Below are positions 42,614 to 55,336 of a stretch of 64,000 nt of DNA, one piece after another. Position 1 is the stretch's first letter. Every line of letters begins with the position of its first letter. Both the position numbers and the translations under genes were made by a program. The notes beneath the pieces were generated by a model that saw only the letters and a program-made list of their open reading frames with translations, had not been told where the DNA came from and did not search any database. Origin of the DNA: Arenicola marina (Eukaryota; Annelida; Polychaeta; Arenicolidae); the NCBI GenBank assembly GCA_964019135.1, contig OZ025252.1, forward strand, positions 11,238,823 to 11,302,822, read 5' to 3'.

Positions 42614-44774
42614 GCATATGCGGCCTGTGTATATGCGGCCTGTCTGCATGCGGCCTGTCTGCATGCGGCATGTCTGTATGCGGCCTGTCTGTATGCGGCC
42701 TGTATGTATGAGGCCTGTCTGTATGCGGCATGTCTGTATGCGGCATGTCTGTATGCGGCCTGTCTGTATGCGGCCTGTCTGTATGCGGTCTGTCTGTATG
42801 CGGCCTGTCTGTATGCGGCCTATCTGTATGCGGCCTGTCTGTATGCGGCATGTCTGTATGCGGTCTGTCTGTATGCGGCCTGTCCGTATGCGGCTGTCTG
42901 TATGCGGCTGTCTGTATGCGGCCTGTCTGTATGCGGTCTGCCTGTATGCGGCCTGTCTGTATGCGGATTGTCTGTATGCGGCCTGCCTGTATGCGGCCTG
43001 TCTGTATGCGGCCTGTCTGTATGCGGCCTGTCTGCATGCAGCCTGTCTGTATGCGGCCTGCCTGTATGCGGCCTGTCTGCATGCGGCCTGTCTGTATGCG
43101 GCCTGCCTGTACGCGGCCTGTCTGTATGCGGCCTGTCTGTATGCGGCTTGTCTGTATGCGGCTGTCTGTATGCGGCCTGTCTGTATGCGGCCTGTCTGCA
43201 TGCAGCCTGTCTGTATGCGGCCTGCCTGTATGCGGCCTGTCTGTATGCGGCCTGTCTGTATGCGGCCTGTCTGCATACGGCCTGTCTGTATGCAGCCTGT
43301 CTGTATGCGGCTGTCTGTATGTGGCCTGTCTGCATACGGCCTGTCTGTATGCGGCCTGTCTGCATGCAGCCTGTCTGTATGCAGCCTGTCTGTATGCGGC
43401 CTGTCTGTATGAGGCCTGTCTGTATGCGGTCTGTCTGTATGCGGCCTCTCTATGCGGCTGTCTGTATGCGCCTGTCTGCATGCGGCATGTCTGTATGCGG
43501 CCTGTCTGTATGCGGCCTGTCTGTATGCGGCCTGTCTGTATGCGGTCTGTCTGTATGCGGCCTGTCTGTATGCGGCCTGTCTGTATCTGGCCTGTCTGTA
43601 TGCGGCATGTCTGTATGCGGTCTGTCTGTATGCGGCCTGTCCGTATGCGGCTGTCTGTATGCGGCTGTCTGTATGCGGCCTGTCTGTATGCAGTCTGCCT
43701 GTATGCGGCCTGTCTGTATGCGGATTGTCTGTATGCGGCCTGCCTGTATGCGGCCTGTCTGTATGCGGCCTGTGTATATGCGGCCTGTGCATATGCGGCC
43801 TGTGCATATGCGGCCTGTCTGCATGCGGCCTGTCTGTATGCGGCCTGTCTGTATGTGGCCTGCCTGTATGCGGCCTGTCTGCATGCGGCCTGTCTGTATG
43901 CGGCCTGCCTGTACGCGGCCTGTCTGTATGCGGCCTGTCTGTATGCGGCTTGTCTGTATGCGGCTGTCTGTATGCGGCCTGTCTGTATGCGGCCTGTCTG
44001 CATGCAGCCTGTCTGTATGCGGCCTGCCTGTATGCGGCCTGTCTGTATGCGGCCTGTCTGTATGCGGCCTGTCTGCATACGGCCTGTCTGTATGCAGCCT
44101 GTCTGTATGCGGTTGTCTGTATGTGGCCTGTCTGCATACGGCCTGTCTGTATGCGGCCTGTCTGCATGCAGCCTGTCTGTATGCAGCCTGTCTGTATGCG
44201 GCCTGTCTGTATGAGGCCTGTCTGTATGCGGTCCGTCTGTATGCGGCCTCTGTATGCGGCTGTCTGTATGCGGCTGTCTGTATGCGGCCTGTCTGTATAC
44301 GGCCTGTCTTGATGCGGTCTGTCTGTATGCAGCCTGCCTGTATGCGGCCTGTCCGTATGCGGCCTGTCTGCATGCAGCCTGCCTGTATGCGGCCTGTCTG
44401 CATGCGACCTGTCTGCATGCAGCCTGTCTGTATGCGGCCTGCCTGTATGCGGTATGTCTGTATGCGGCCTGTCTGTATGCGGTCTGTCTGTATGCGGCCT
44501 CTGTATGCGGCTGTCTGTATGCGGCATGTCTGTATACGGCCTGTCTGTATGCGGCCTGTCTCTATGCGGCCTGTCTGTATGCGGCTGTCTGTATGCGGCT
44601 GTCTGTATGCGGCCTGCCTGTATGCGGCCTGCTCGTATGCGGCTTGTCTTTATGCGGCCTGTCTGTGTGCGGCCTGTCTGTATGCGGGGTGTCTTTATGC
44701 GGCTGTCTGTATGCGGCTGTCTTTATGCGGCTGTCTGTATGCGGCCTGCCTGTATGCGGCCTGTCTATGCGGCA
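42592..44774. repeat. 15-bp minisatellite (GGCCTGTCTGTATGC), about 147 copies
   Basis: A 15-bp unit equal to five codons, so each frame gives a simple pentapeptide (for example ACLYA or CMRPV on plus, HTDRP on minus). Fourteen-base units (GGCTGTCTGTATGC) move the frame from time to time. Large segments recur about 780-790 bp apart (for example GTACGCGGCC at 43111 and 43913). Confidence 0.97.
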
Positions 44775-44806
44775 TTAGATCATCATACACCAAGATATGA
44801 TTAGTT

Positions 44807-45756
44807 CATCATACCGTCTCACTTGATGTCTTATTGACCGTCTTAACGGCAGTCTTATTGACTGTCTCACGGACTGTCTTATTGACCGTCTCACGAGCTG
44901 TCTTATTGGCCGTCTCACGGGCTGTCTTATTGACCGTCTCACGGACTGTCTTACTGACCGTCTCACGGGATGTCTTATTGACCGTCTGACGGGCTGTCTT
45001 ATTGACCGTCTCACGGACTGTCTTATTGGCCGTCTGACGGGCTGTCTTATTGACCGTCTCACGAGCTGTCTTATTGGCCGTCTCACGGGATGTCTTATTG
45101 GCCGTCTGACGGGCTGTCTTATTGACCGTCTCACGAGCTGTCTTATTGGCCGTCTCACGGGATGTGTTATTGACCGTCTCACGGGCTGTGTTATTGACCG
45201 TCTCACGGGCTGTGTTATTGACCGTCTCACGGGCTGTCTTATTGACCGTCTCACGGGATGTCTTATTGACCGTCTGACGGGCTGTTTTATTGGCCGTCTC
45301 ACGGGATGTCTTATTGGCCGTCTCACGGGATGTCTTATTGACCGTCTCACGAGCTGTCTTATTGACCGTCTCACGGGATGTGTTATTGACCGTCTCACGG
45401 GCTGTCTTATTGACTGTCTCACGGACTGTCTTATTGACCGTCTCACGGGATGTCTTATTTACCGTCTCACGGGATGTGTTATTGGCCGTCTGACGGGATG
45501 TCTTATTGACCGTCTCACGGGATGTCTTATTGACCGTCTCACGGGATGTGTTATTGACCGTCTCACGGGATGTGTTATTGACCGTCTCACGAGCTGTCTT
45601 ATTGGCCGTCTCACGGGATGTCTTATTGGCCGTCTCACGGACTGTCTTATTGACCGTCTCACGGGATGTCTTATTGACCGTCTCACGGGATGTCTTATTG
45701 ACCGTCTCACGGGATGTCTTATTGACCGTCTCACGGGATGTCTTATTGACCGTCTC
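44807..45756. repeat. 24-bp minisatellite, about 40 copies
   Basis: The unit is ATTGACCGTCTCACGGGATG plus TCTT. Common variants are ATTGGCC, CTGACGG, GGGCTG and ACGAGCTG. As 24 bp is eight codons, the minus strand reads ETVNKTSR and the plus strand TVSRDVLL repeatedly. No indel is seen. Confidence 0.97.
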
Positions 45757-46680
45757 ATACAATACTCCGCTACCGTCAGATTTGCGATATTCTGGTTCGT
45801 ATTATGGGCGAAGACACTTCGGAAATAAGGTTTTCCCAGTCACCATACCAGCACTCAGCAGCATGCGGTCATCAAAATCGCTTGATGCAACCATTTATTT
45901 TTACCACAAAGGAATACTTTTACAGTCCATACGCACCCCACATAAATTAACGTGAGACCTCGAGAGCGCCATGGGACAAGGACACGAGCCACGGTATCAG
46001 CGGCCTGAAGATGGGAAGAACAAGTGATGAAGAGACTTAAACCGTACTTGACTTGCCCCTCGCCCCCCCCCCCCCACCCCACCACCCCCTCCTCTCACCA
46101 CCCTCTTCAGCCTTCTTGCCGCCGGAAGCCCCGACGATCACGCTTGACATTCGTACGTTGGTTTGTGGCCTCCAAAAGTTATGTTTTTAGCGACTGACAG
46201 GTTGTAAAAAGGATCATGTAAAGAGCCTAGCAGGGAGTGGGTTAGGGTGGGGGGGGGGGGGGCGGGGAGTAAGCACAACTGGTGCGGACTAACAAAACAA
46301 TAGCCGGAATCCGGCGTCCGTAGTCACGTCCTGTATGGTGACTGCCTCCAATATCACTGGGTCCATAGACCAGTCACCTCACGTTAAGTCTCGTTTCATT
46401 CTCGCGCTAGTCACTGACCGTGATTTATCCCCCATCCAGTCTGGTATGGGAACAAAACAACTCGTATTTTCAAGTTAACATTAGCTTCCAAGTACTCACT
46501 GTGAGATGGTCTGAAGGCAATATCTATTGGAGTACATTGGGAGGGAGAGGGAGTGAGAGGTTTGTACGACCCCTGCCCCTGCCCCCGCGAAAAGAACCTC
46601 TCCCTTTGAAACGCACATCCCATCTCCACAAAGTTTTGCGTACGCTTGCAGCGGACGCCACTTCATGCTTGACTTAAAAT
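45757..46680. other. Low-copy DNA with long C and G runs
   Basis: Thirteen C at 46063-46075 and fourteen G at 46249-46262 lie about 170 bp apart and could pair. A purine-rich GGGAGGGAGAGGGAGTGAGAGG region is near 46538. No gene recognised. Confidence 0.5.
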
Positions 46681-46682
46681 AT

Positions 46683-47052
46683 GTGCAACCAGGCGGATGG
46701 TTGGCGGAATAGGCGTAACCAGGCGGATGGTTAGCGGAATAGGCGTAACCAGGCGGATGGTTGGCGGAATATGCGTAACCAGGCTGTTGGTTGGCGGAAT
46801 AGGCGTAACCAGGCGGATGGTTAGCGGAATAGGCGTAACCAGGCGGATGGTTGGCGGAATATGCGTACCCAGGCCGATGATTGACAGAATAGGAGTAACC
46901 AGGCAGATGGTTGGCGGAATAGGCGTAACCAGGCTGTTGGTTGGCGGAATAAGCGTACCCAGGCTGATGATTGGCAGAATAGGAGTAACCAGGCTGATGG
47001 TTGGCAGAATAGGCGTAACCATGCTGATGGTTGGCGGAGTAGGCGTAACCAT
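46683..47052. repeat. 30-bp minisatellite, about 12 copies
   Basis: The unit contains GGCGGATGGTTGGCGGAATA and GGCGTAACCA. CTGTTGG and CCGATGA variants alternate. It runs straight into the next array. Confidence 0.95.
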
Positions 47053-49427
47053 GCCGACGTCATACCACGGTCATACCACTGTCATACCGCCGTCATACCA
47101 CTGTCCTACCGCCGTCATACCACGGTCATACCGCCGTCATACCGCCGTCATACCGCCGTCATACCACTATCATACCACTGTCATACCACTGTCATACCGC
47201 CGTCATACCAGTCATACCACTGTCATGCCGCCGTCATACCACGGTCATACCGCCGTCATACCGCCGTCATACCGCCGTCATACCACTGTCCTACCACCGT
47301 TATACCGGTCATACCACTGTCATGCCGCCGTCATACCGCCGTCATACCGCCGTCATACCGCCGTCATACCACTGTCATACCACTGTCATACCACGGTCAT
47401 ACCGCCGTCATACCAGTCATACCAGTGTCCTACCGGCGTCATAACACTGTCATACCACTGTCATACCACGGTCATACCGCCGTCATACCACTGTCCTACC
47501 ACCGTCATACCGGTCATACCACTGTCATACCACTGTCATACCACGGTCATACCACTGTCATACCGCCGTCATACCACTGTCATACCGCCGTCATACCACT
47601 GTCCTACCGCCGTCATAACACTGTCATACCACTGTCATACCGCCGTCATACCACTGTCATACCGCCGTCATACCACTGTCATACCCTTGTCATACCACGG
47701 TCATACCACTGTCATACCGCCGTCAAACCACTGTCCTACCGCCGTCATGCCGCCGTCATACCACGGTCATACCGCCGACATACCGCCGTCATAATACTGT
47801 CATACCACTGTCATACCGCCGTCACACCACAGTCCTACCGCCGTCATACCACTGTCGTGCCGCGGTCATACCACTGTCCTGCCGCCGTCATACCAGTCAT
47901 ACCACTGTCATACCTCCGTCATACCGCCGTCATACCGCCGTCACACCGCCGTCATACCACTGTCATACCACTGTCATACCGCCGTCATACCACGGTCATA
48001 CCGCCGTCATACCACTGTCATACCGCCGTCATACCGCCGTCATACCGCCGTCATACCGCCGTCATACCACTGTCATATCACTGTCCTACCGCCGTCATAC
48101 CAGTCATACCACTGTCATACCGCCGTCATACCGCCGTCATACCGCCGTCATACCACCGTCATACCACTGTCCTACCGCCGTCATGCCGCCGTCATACCAC
48201 GGTCATACCGCCGACATACCGCCGTCATAATACTGTCATACCACTGTCATACCGCCGTCATACCACTGTCATACCGCCGTCATACCACCGTCATACCACT
48301 GTCATACCGCCGTCATACCGCCGTCATACCGCCGTCATACCGCCGTCATACCGCCGTCATACCACTGTCATATCACTGTCCTACCGCCGTCATACCAGTC
48401 ATACCACTGTCATACCGCCGTCATACCGCCGTCATACCGCCGTCATACCACCGTCATACCACTGTCCTACCGCCGTCATGCCGCCGTCATACCACGGTCA
48501 TACCGCCGACATACCGCCGTCATAATACTGTCATACCACTGTCATACCGCCGTCACACCACAGTCCTACCGCCGTCATACCACTGTCGTGCCGCGGTCAT
48601 ACCACTGTCCTGCCGCCGTCATACCAGTCATACCACTGTCATACCTCCGTCATACCGCCGTCATACCGCCGTCACACCGCCGTCATACCACTGTCATACC
48701 ACTGTCATACCACTGTCATACCACGGTCATACCGCCGTCATACCACTGTCATACCGCCGTCATACCGCCGTCATACCGCCGTCATACCGCCGTCATACCA
48801 CTGTCATATCACTGTCCTACCGCCGTCATACCAGTCATACCACTGTCATACCGCCGTCATACCGCCGTCATACCACCGTCATACCACTGTCATGCCGCCG
48901 TCATACCACAGACATACCGCCGTCATACCGCCGTCATACCACTGTCATACCGCCGTCATTTCGCCGTCATACCACTGTCATACCACTATCATAACGCCGT
49001 CATACCGCAGTCATACCGCCGTCATAACGCCGTCATACCACTGTCATACCCCTGTCATACCACGGTCATACCACTGTCATACCGCCGTCATACCGCCGTC
49101 ATCCCGCCATCATACCAATGTCATACCGCCGTCATACCGCCGTCATACCACTGTCATACCCCTGTCATACCACGGTCATACCACTGTCATACTACTGTCA
49201 TAACGCCGTCTTACCACGGTCATACCGCCGTCATACCGCCGTCATACCACTGTCCTACCGCCGTCATACCGCCGTCCTACCGCCGTCATACCGCCGTCCT
49301 ACCGCTGTCATACCGCCATCATACCGCCGTCATACCGCCGCCCTACCGCCGTCATACCGCCGTCAGACCGCCGTCATACCGCCGTCATACCGCCGTCATA
49401 CCGCCGTCATACCGCCCTCAGACCTTG
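47053..49427. repeat. 11-bp minisatellite (GTCATACCGCC), about 215 copies
   Basis: Units GTCATACCGCC and GTCATACCACT alternate in patterns, with shortened units (ATACCAGTC). A long block containing CGACATACCGCCGTCATAAT recurs near 47765, 48205 and 48500, showing higher-order duplication. All three plus frames are largely open. Confidence 0.97.
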
Positions 49428-49857
49428 ATAATGCGAGTGGCGGTTCTTTTTTTAAATTATTATTTTCGGAATTAAGAGACACAGGTGCATACATCCATGT
49501 ATACAAAGCCACAGCACAGGTTTCTAATCAACTCAACTATATGTTATACATTTTCTTAAACTGTACCATTTATCATCCTGCATCCTGTGGCTGCATTAGT
49601 TTCCAGTAAACTACTCGCGTTTTATGTTTCGCAGCATGGACTTAATATTTAACTTTTCGTTGTTACATTTCGTTGCGTAGATAGACTGCTTAATTGTTAT
49701 AATTAAGTGATCTGCATCTTCGGTTACCCCTAGCAACACATTGGTGGCATTAACATAGTGACTGATATCTAAGTAAGGTTGCAAAACAGGAGCTGTAGTC
49801 TTCCACAGATCCTGAACGCAGGTACTGCCCCATAAAAGTGTTCTATTGTCTCTAGAA
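49428..49857. other. 430-bp low-copy segment inside the 11-bp array
   Basis: AT-rich DNA with no repeat and no gene. The same 11-bp family resumes on the right. I see no target duplication or terminal repeats that would prove an insertion. Confidence 0.5.
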
Positions 49858-51312
49858 ATACTGCCGTCATACCGCTGTCATACCGCTGTCATACCGCCGT
49901 CATACCGCCGTCATACCGCCATCATACCGTCATACCGCCGTCATACCGCCGTCATACCACTTTTATACTGCCGTCATACCGCCGTCATACCGCCGTCATA
50001 CCACTTTCATACCGCCGTCATACAGCCATCATACCGAGGTCATACCGCCGTCATACCACTTCTATACCGCCGTCATACCGCCGTCATACCACTTTTATGC
50101 CGCCGTCATACCGCCATCATACCGCCGTCATACCACTTTTATACCGTCGTCATACCGCCATCATACCGCTGTCATACCGCCGTCATACCGCCGTCATACC
50201 GCAGTCATATCACATTTATACCGCCGTCATACCGCCGTCATACCACTTTTATACCGTCGTCATACCGCCATCATACCGCTGTCATACCGCCGTCATACCG
50301 CCGTCATACCGCAGTCATATCACATTTATACCGCCGTCATACCGCCGTCATACCACTTTTATACCGCCGTCATACCGCCGTCATACCGCCGTCATACCGC
50401 CGTCATACCGCCGTCATACCGCCATCATACCGTCATACCGCTGTCATACCGCCGTCATACCACGGTCATACCACTTTCATACCGCCGCCATACCGCAGTC
50501 ATACCACTTTTATACCGCCGTCCCACCGCCATTATACCGCCGTCACACCACTTTTATACAGCCGTCATACCGCCGTCAAACCACGGTCATACCACGTTCA
50601 TACCGCCGCCATACCGCAGTCATAGCACTTTTATACCGCCGTCCCACCGCCATTATACCGCCGTCATACCACTTTTATTCCGCCGTCATACCGCCATCAT
50701 ACCGCCGTCATACCGCCGTCATACTGCCGTCATACCGCCATCATACCGTCATACCGCCGTCAAACCATGGTCATACAACTTTCATACCGCCGCCATACCG
50801 CAGTCATACCACTTTTATACCGCCGTCATACCGCCGTCATACCACTTTTATTCCGCCGTCATACCGCCATCATACCGCCGTCATACCGCCGTCATACTGC
50901 CGTCATACCGCCATCATACCGTCATACCGCCGTCAAACCATGGTCATACAACTTTCGCAGTCATACCACTTTTATACCGCCGTCATACCGCCGGCATACC
51001 ACTTTTATACCGCCATCATGTCGCGGTCATACCGCCGTCATACCGCCGTCATACCGCCGTCATACCGCCGTCATACCACCGTCATACCGCCGTTATACCG
51101 CCGTCATACCGCGGTCATACCGCCGTCATACCACCGTCATACCGCCGTCACACCGCGGTCATACCGCCGTCATACCGCCGTTATACGGCCGTCATACCGC
51201 TGTCATACAGCCATCATACCGCCGTCATACCGCCGCCCTACCGCCGTCATACCGCCGTCATACCGCCGTCATACCGCCGTCATACCGCCCTCAGACCGCC
51301 CTCAGACCGCCG
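49858..51312. repeat. Second block of the 11-bp minisatellite, about 130 copies
   Basis: Same unit as at 47053-49427, with an added CCACTTTTATACCGCC variant typical of this block. A segment starting near 50676 is repeated about 171 bp later. Its right end (CATACCGCCCTCAGACC, near 51281-51297) matches the right end of the first block near 49409-49424. Confidence 0.96.
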
Positions 51313-51337
51313 TCTGAGGCTCCGGTTTCTAGGCGTC

Positions 51338-52968
51338 GGGCCATGGCTCTCAGGGCCGCGCTATGGCTCTCGGTGCCGGGCTATGGCTCTCGTAGCCGGG
51401 CTATGGCTCTCGGTGACGGGGTCTATGGCTCTCAGTGCCGGGCTAATGCTCTCCGTGCCGGGCTATGGCTCTCGGTGCCGGGCTATGGCTCCGGTTTCTA
51501 GGCGTCGGGCCATGGCTCTCGGCTCCGGGCTATGGCGCTCGGTGCCGGGCTATGGCTCTCGTAGCCGGGCTATGGCTCTCGGCTCCGGGCTATGGCTCTC
51601 GGTGCCCAGCTGTGGCTCTTGGTGCCGGGCCATGGCTCTCGGTGACGGGCTATGGCTCTCGGTGCCGGGCCATGGCTCTCGTAGCCGGGCTATGGCTCTT
51701 GGTGCCGGGCTATGGCTCTCAGTACCAGGCTATGGCTCCGGGCTATGGCTCTCGGTGCCGGGCTATGGCTCTCGGTGCCGGGCTATGGCTCTCGTAGCCG
51801 GGCTATGTCTCTCAGTGACGGGCTCTGGGCTATGGCTCTTGGTGCCGGGCTATGGCTCTTGGTGCCGGGCTATGGCTCTCGGTGCCGGGCTATGGCTCTC
51901 GGTGCCGGGCTATGGCTCTCGTAGCCGGGCTATGTCTCTCAGTGACGGGCTCTGGGCTATGGCTCTTGGTGCCGGGCTATGGCTCTTGGTGCCGGGCTAT
52001 GGCTCTTGGTGCCGGGCTATGGCTCTCGGTGCCGGGCTATGGCTCTCGTAGCCGGGCTATGGCTCTCGGTGACGGGCTCTGGGCTATGGCTCTTGGTGCC
52101 GGGCTATGGCTCTTGGTGCCGGGCTATGGCTCTTGGTGCCGGGCTATGGCTCTTGGTGCCGGGCTATGGCTCTCGGTGCCGGGCTATGGCTCTCGGTGCC
52201 GGGCTATGGCTCTCGGTGCCGGGCTATGGCTCTCGGTGCCGGGCCATGGCTTTTGGTGCCGGGCTATGGCTCTTGGTGCCGGGCTATGGCTCTCGGTGCC
52301 GGGCCATGGCTCTCGGTGCCGGGCCATGGCTCTTGGTGCCGGGCTATGGCTCTTGGTGCCGGGCTATGGCTCTCGGTGCCGGGCTATGGCTCTCGGTGCC
52401 GGGCCATGGCTCTTGGTGCCGGGCTATGGCTCTTGGTGCCGGGTTATGGCTCTCGTTGCCGGGCCATGGCTCTCGGTGCCGGGCCATGGCTCTTGGTGCC
52501 GGGCTATGGCTCTTGGTGCCGGGCTATGGCTCTTGGTGCCGGGCTATGGCTCTCGGTGCCGGGCTATGGCTCTCGGTGCCGGGCCATGGCTCTCTGTGCC
52601 GGGCTATGGCTCTTGGTGCCGGGCTATGGCTCTCGGTGCCGGGCCATGGCTCTCGGTGCCGGGCTATAGCTCTCGGTGCCGGGCTATGGCTCTTGGTGCC
52701 GGGCTATGGCTCTCGGTGCCGGGCCATGGCTCTTGGTGCCGGGCTATGGCTCTTGGTGCCGGGCTATGGCTCTCGGTGCCGGGCCATGGCTCTCGGTGCC
52801 GGGCCATGGCTCTCGGTGCCGGGCTATGGCTCTCGGTGCCGGGCTGTGGCTCTCGGTGCCGGGCTATGGCTCTCGGTGCCGGGCTATGGCTCTCGGTGCC
52901 GGGCTATGGCTCTTGGTGCCGGGCTATGGCTCTCGGTGCCGGGCTATGGCTCTCGGTGCCGGGCTGTG
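51338..52968. repeat. 20-bp minisatellite (GGGCTATGGCTCTCGGTGCC), about 80 copies
   Basis: Consensus as given; CTCTTGG, GGCCATGG and CTCGTAGCC are the main variants. The left third is irregular, with partial units (GGTTTCTAGGCGTCGGG near 51326 and 51492). Three units make 20 codons, and the frames read as Ala-Leu-Gly-rich strings. It ends in CCGCGGCCGCGGCCGCGG near 52970-52987. Confidence 0.97.
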
Positions 52969-53245
52969 GCCGCGGCCGCGGCCGCGGACAAGGCGAATAG
53001 AAGGTCTGTGCTATGGATGTATATACACGACAGAGATACCCACTAACAGGTCATCATATTCCCCCGGAATGTATATCAAATGTTCACACTACAACTAGAA
53101 TTCTTATAACCATGATTGTAGATTGATTGTGACTGTGAGACTATATATATATATATATATAGGCCCGTATAACTGCATTCCTCATTAGCGGACGGTATTG
53201 ATATCACATACAATGCAGTGAGGACTTTACTAACCTTTCGCCGGC
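52969..53245. other. Spacer with a palindromic GC run and an AT microsatellite
   Basis: A self-complementary CCGCGGCCGCGGCCGCGG stretch is at the left, and ten TA dinucleotides run over 53142-53161. No gene. Confidence 0.6.
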
Positions 53246-54400
53246 AGTGACACCACCTGATCCACTTTATCCGTGTCAGTGACACCACCTGATCCACTTT
53301 ATCCGTGTCCGTGACACCACCTGATCCTCTTTATCCGTGTCAGTGACACCACCTGATCCACTTTATCCGTGTCAGTGACACCACTTAATCCACTTTATCC
53401 GTGTCCGTGACACCACCTGATCCTCTTTATCCGTGTCAGTGACACCACCTCATCCGCTTTATCCGTGTCAGTGACACCACCTGATCCACTTTATCCGTGT
53501 CAGTGACACCACTTAATCCACTTTATCCGTGTCAGTGACACCACCTGATCCTCTTTATCCGTGTCAGTGACACCACCTGATCCACTTTATCCGTGTCAGT
53601 GACACCACTTAATCCACTTTATCCGTGTCCGTGACACCACCTGATCCTCTTTATCCGTGTCAGTGACACCACCTCATCCGCTTTATCCGTGTCAGTGACA
53701 CCACCTGATCCACTTTATCCGTGTCAGTGACACCACTTAATCCACTTTATCCGTGTCAGTGACACCACCTGATCCTCTTTATCCGTGTCAGTGACACCAC
53801 CTGATCCACTTTATCCGTGTCAGTGACACCACCTAATCCACTTTATCCGTGTCCGTGACACCACCTGATCCTCTTTATCCGTGTCAGTGACACCACCTGA
53901 TCCACTTTATCCGTGTCAGTGACACCACTTAATCCACTTTATCCGTGTCCGTGACACCACCTGATCCTCTTTATCCGTGTCAGTGACACCACCTCATCCG
54001 CTTTATCCGTGTCAGTGACACCACCTGATCCACTTTATCCGTGTCAGTGACACCACTTAATCCACTTTATCCGTGTCAGTGACACCACCTGATCCTCTTT
54101 ATCCGTGTCAGTGACACCACCTCATCCGCTTTATCCGCGCCAGTGACACCACCTGATCCACTTTATCCGTGTCAGTGACACCACTTAATCCACTTTATCC
54201 GTGTCAGTGACACCACCTGATCCTCTTTATCCGTGTCATTGACACCACCTGATCCACTTTATCCGTGTCAGTGACACCACCTAATCCACTTTATCCGTGT
54301 CCGTGACACCACCTGATCCTCTTTATCCGTGTCAGTGACACCACCTCATCCGCTTTATCCGCGTCAGTGACACCGCATAATCCACTTTGTTCGTGTCAGT
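53246..54400. repeat. 32-bp minisatellite with a 13-bp palindrome, about 36 copies
   Basis: The unit contains CACTTTATCCGTGTCAGTGA followed by CACCACCTGATC. GTGTCAGTGACAC (first at 53273-53285) is a perfect dyad with a central G; a GTGTCCGTGACAC variant keeps the dyad. That variant occurs at 53304, 53401, 53624, 53849, 53945 and 54297, so blocks of about 96 and 224 bp recur. Unrelated to the 32-bp array at 16-28 kb. Confidence 0.97.
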
Positions 54401-54410
54401 GGGTTCGCCT

Positions 54411-54585
54411 GATCCTCTGTGTTCACAATGTCAAGGATACTGTCTGATCCTCTGTGTTCACATTGTCAAGGATACCACCTGATCCTCTGTGTTCACAGTG
54501 TCAAGGATACCACCTGATCCTCTGTGTTCACAGTGTCAAGGATACCATCTGATCCTCTGTGTTCATAGTGTGAAGGATACCGTCG
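54411..54585. repeat. 35-bp tandem repeat, 5 copies
   Basis: GATCCTCTGTGTTCACAGTG then TCAAGGATACCACCT, in five copies. GATCCTCT and CACCACCT are shared with the neighbouring 32-bp array, so this unit may have grown from its edge. Confidence 0.92.
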
Positions 54586-55336
54586 CTCTGGTGCGACACG
54601 GTCCCGCCTGGCGGCGCTGCTCATGCCACTGCGCACTCTACAGGTGTTCTGTTTACTACGACCACGAGGGGGCGCTCGGGTTGATCTGTTTTGCACCCAA
54701 TGCGACAAGAGGGCGCCGGGTGACACGCCTCCCCCGGACAACCCACGGTGGCCTGGTCTGAGCTGGCTGAACGCACAGTCTCTGTCCGTCCATGCGGCGG
54801 GCCCGCGTCCCCCGGACAGGCTGGCGATGGCGGACAGGACGGGGCCGCGGCCTACCATACAACCACGTCTCGGCTAGATCCTAATGGAAAGTAGAGCACG
54901 TAGAACCCCCATCGCCCCGCCCTCCCCCACCCACTACAACCTCATCATATCAATCATATGTCTTCACAACCTGCAGCCGCTTTCCCTGCCCCCCCCCCAC
55001 CCCCTTCATCCCTCCCTTCCCACTCACTAATCGCTGTGGTATCCCAACACGGCGTCCGAGCTGCTCGCCTATGCCAATGAGCTCGACCCCCCCCCTCCTC
55101 CCCCCAACCCCTAAACATCACCAGTGCGCCACCCTCCGACTCTCTCCTCCCATTGCCATTGATACCCTACTCCCGACACCCTGGCAGGGTGCACCCCCAC
55201 TCCACCCCCCCCCCCTCCCTCTCTGGCCTCCTCTCCCCTAAAGACTAAATTAACCTGGTCCACCGACAGCAGGTTATTTTCGGATGTAAATACCATGCTT
55301 CTCATCAAGACAGCAGAACGGCCACGGTGGGTGGGA
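54586..55336. other. Low-copy GC-rich DNA with C runs
   Basis: Contains C-rich runs near 54985, 55088 and 55207. Open frames of 70-120 codons on both strands overlap each other and show no motif. Confidence 0.4.

Noticed and set aside
41628..44800. Long ORFs with Cys-Met-Arg-Pro or His-Thr-Asp-Arg-Pro repeats on both strands
   Set aside because: They are products of the 11-, 14- and 15-bp arrays, and some cross array boundaries without any unique sequence.
53246..54400. Relationship between the two 32-bp arrays (16-28 kb and 53-54 kb)
   Set aside because: Same unit length, but no sequence similarity beyond chance.
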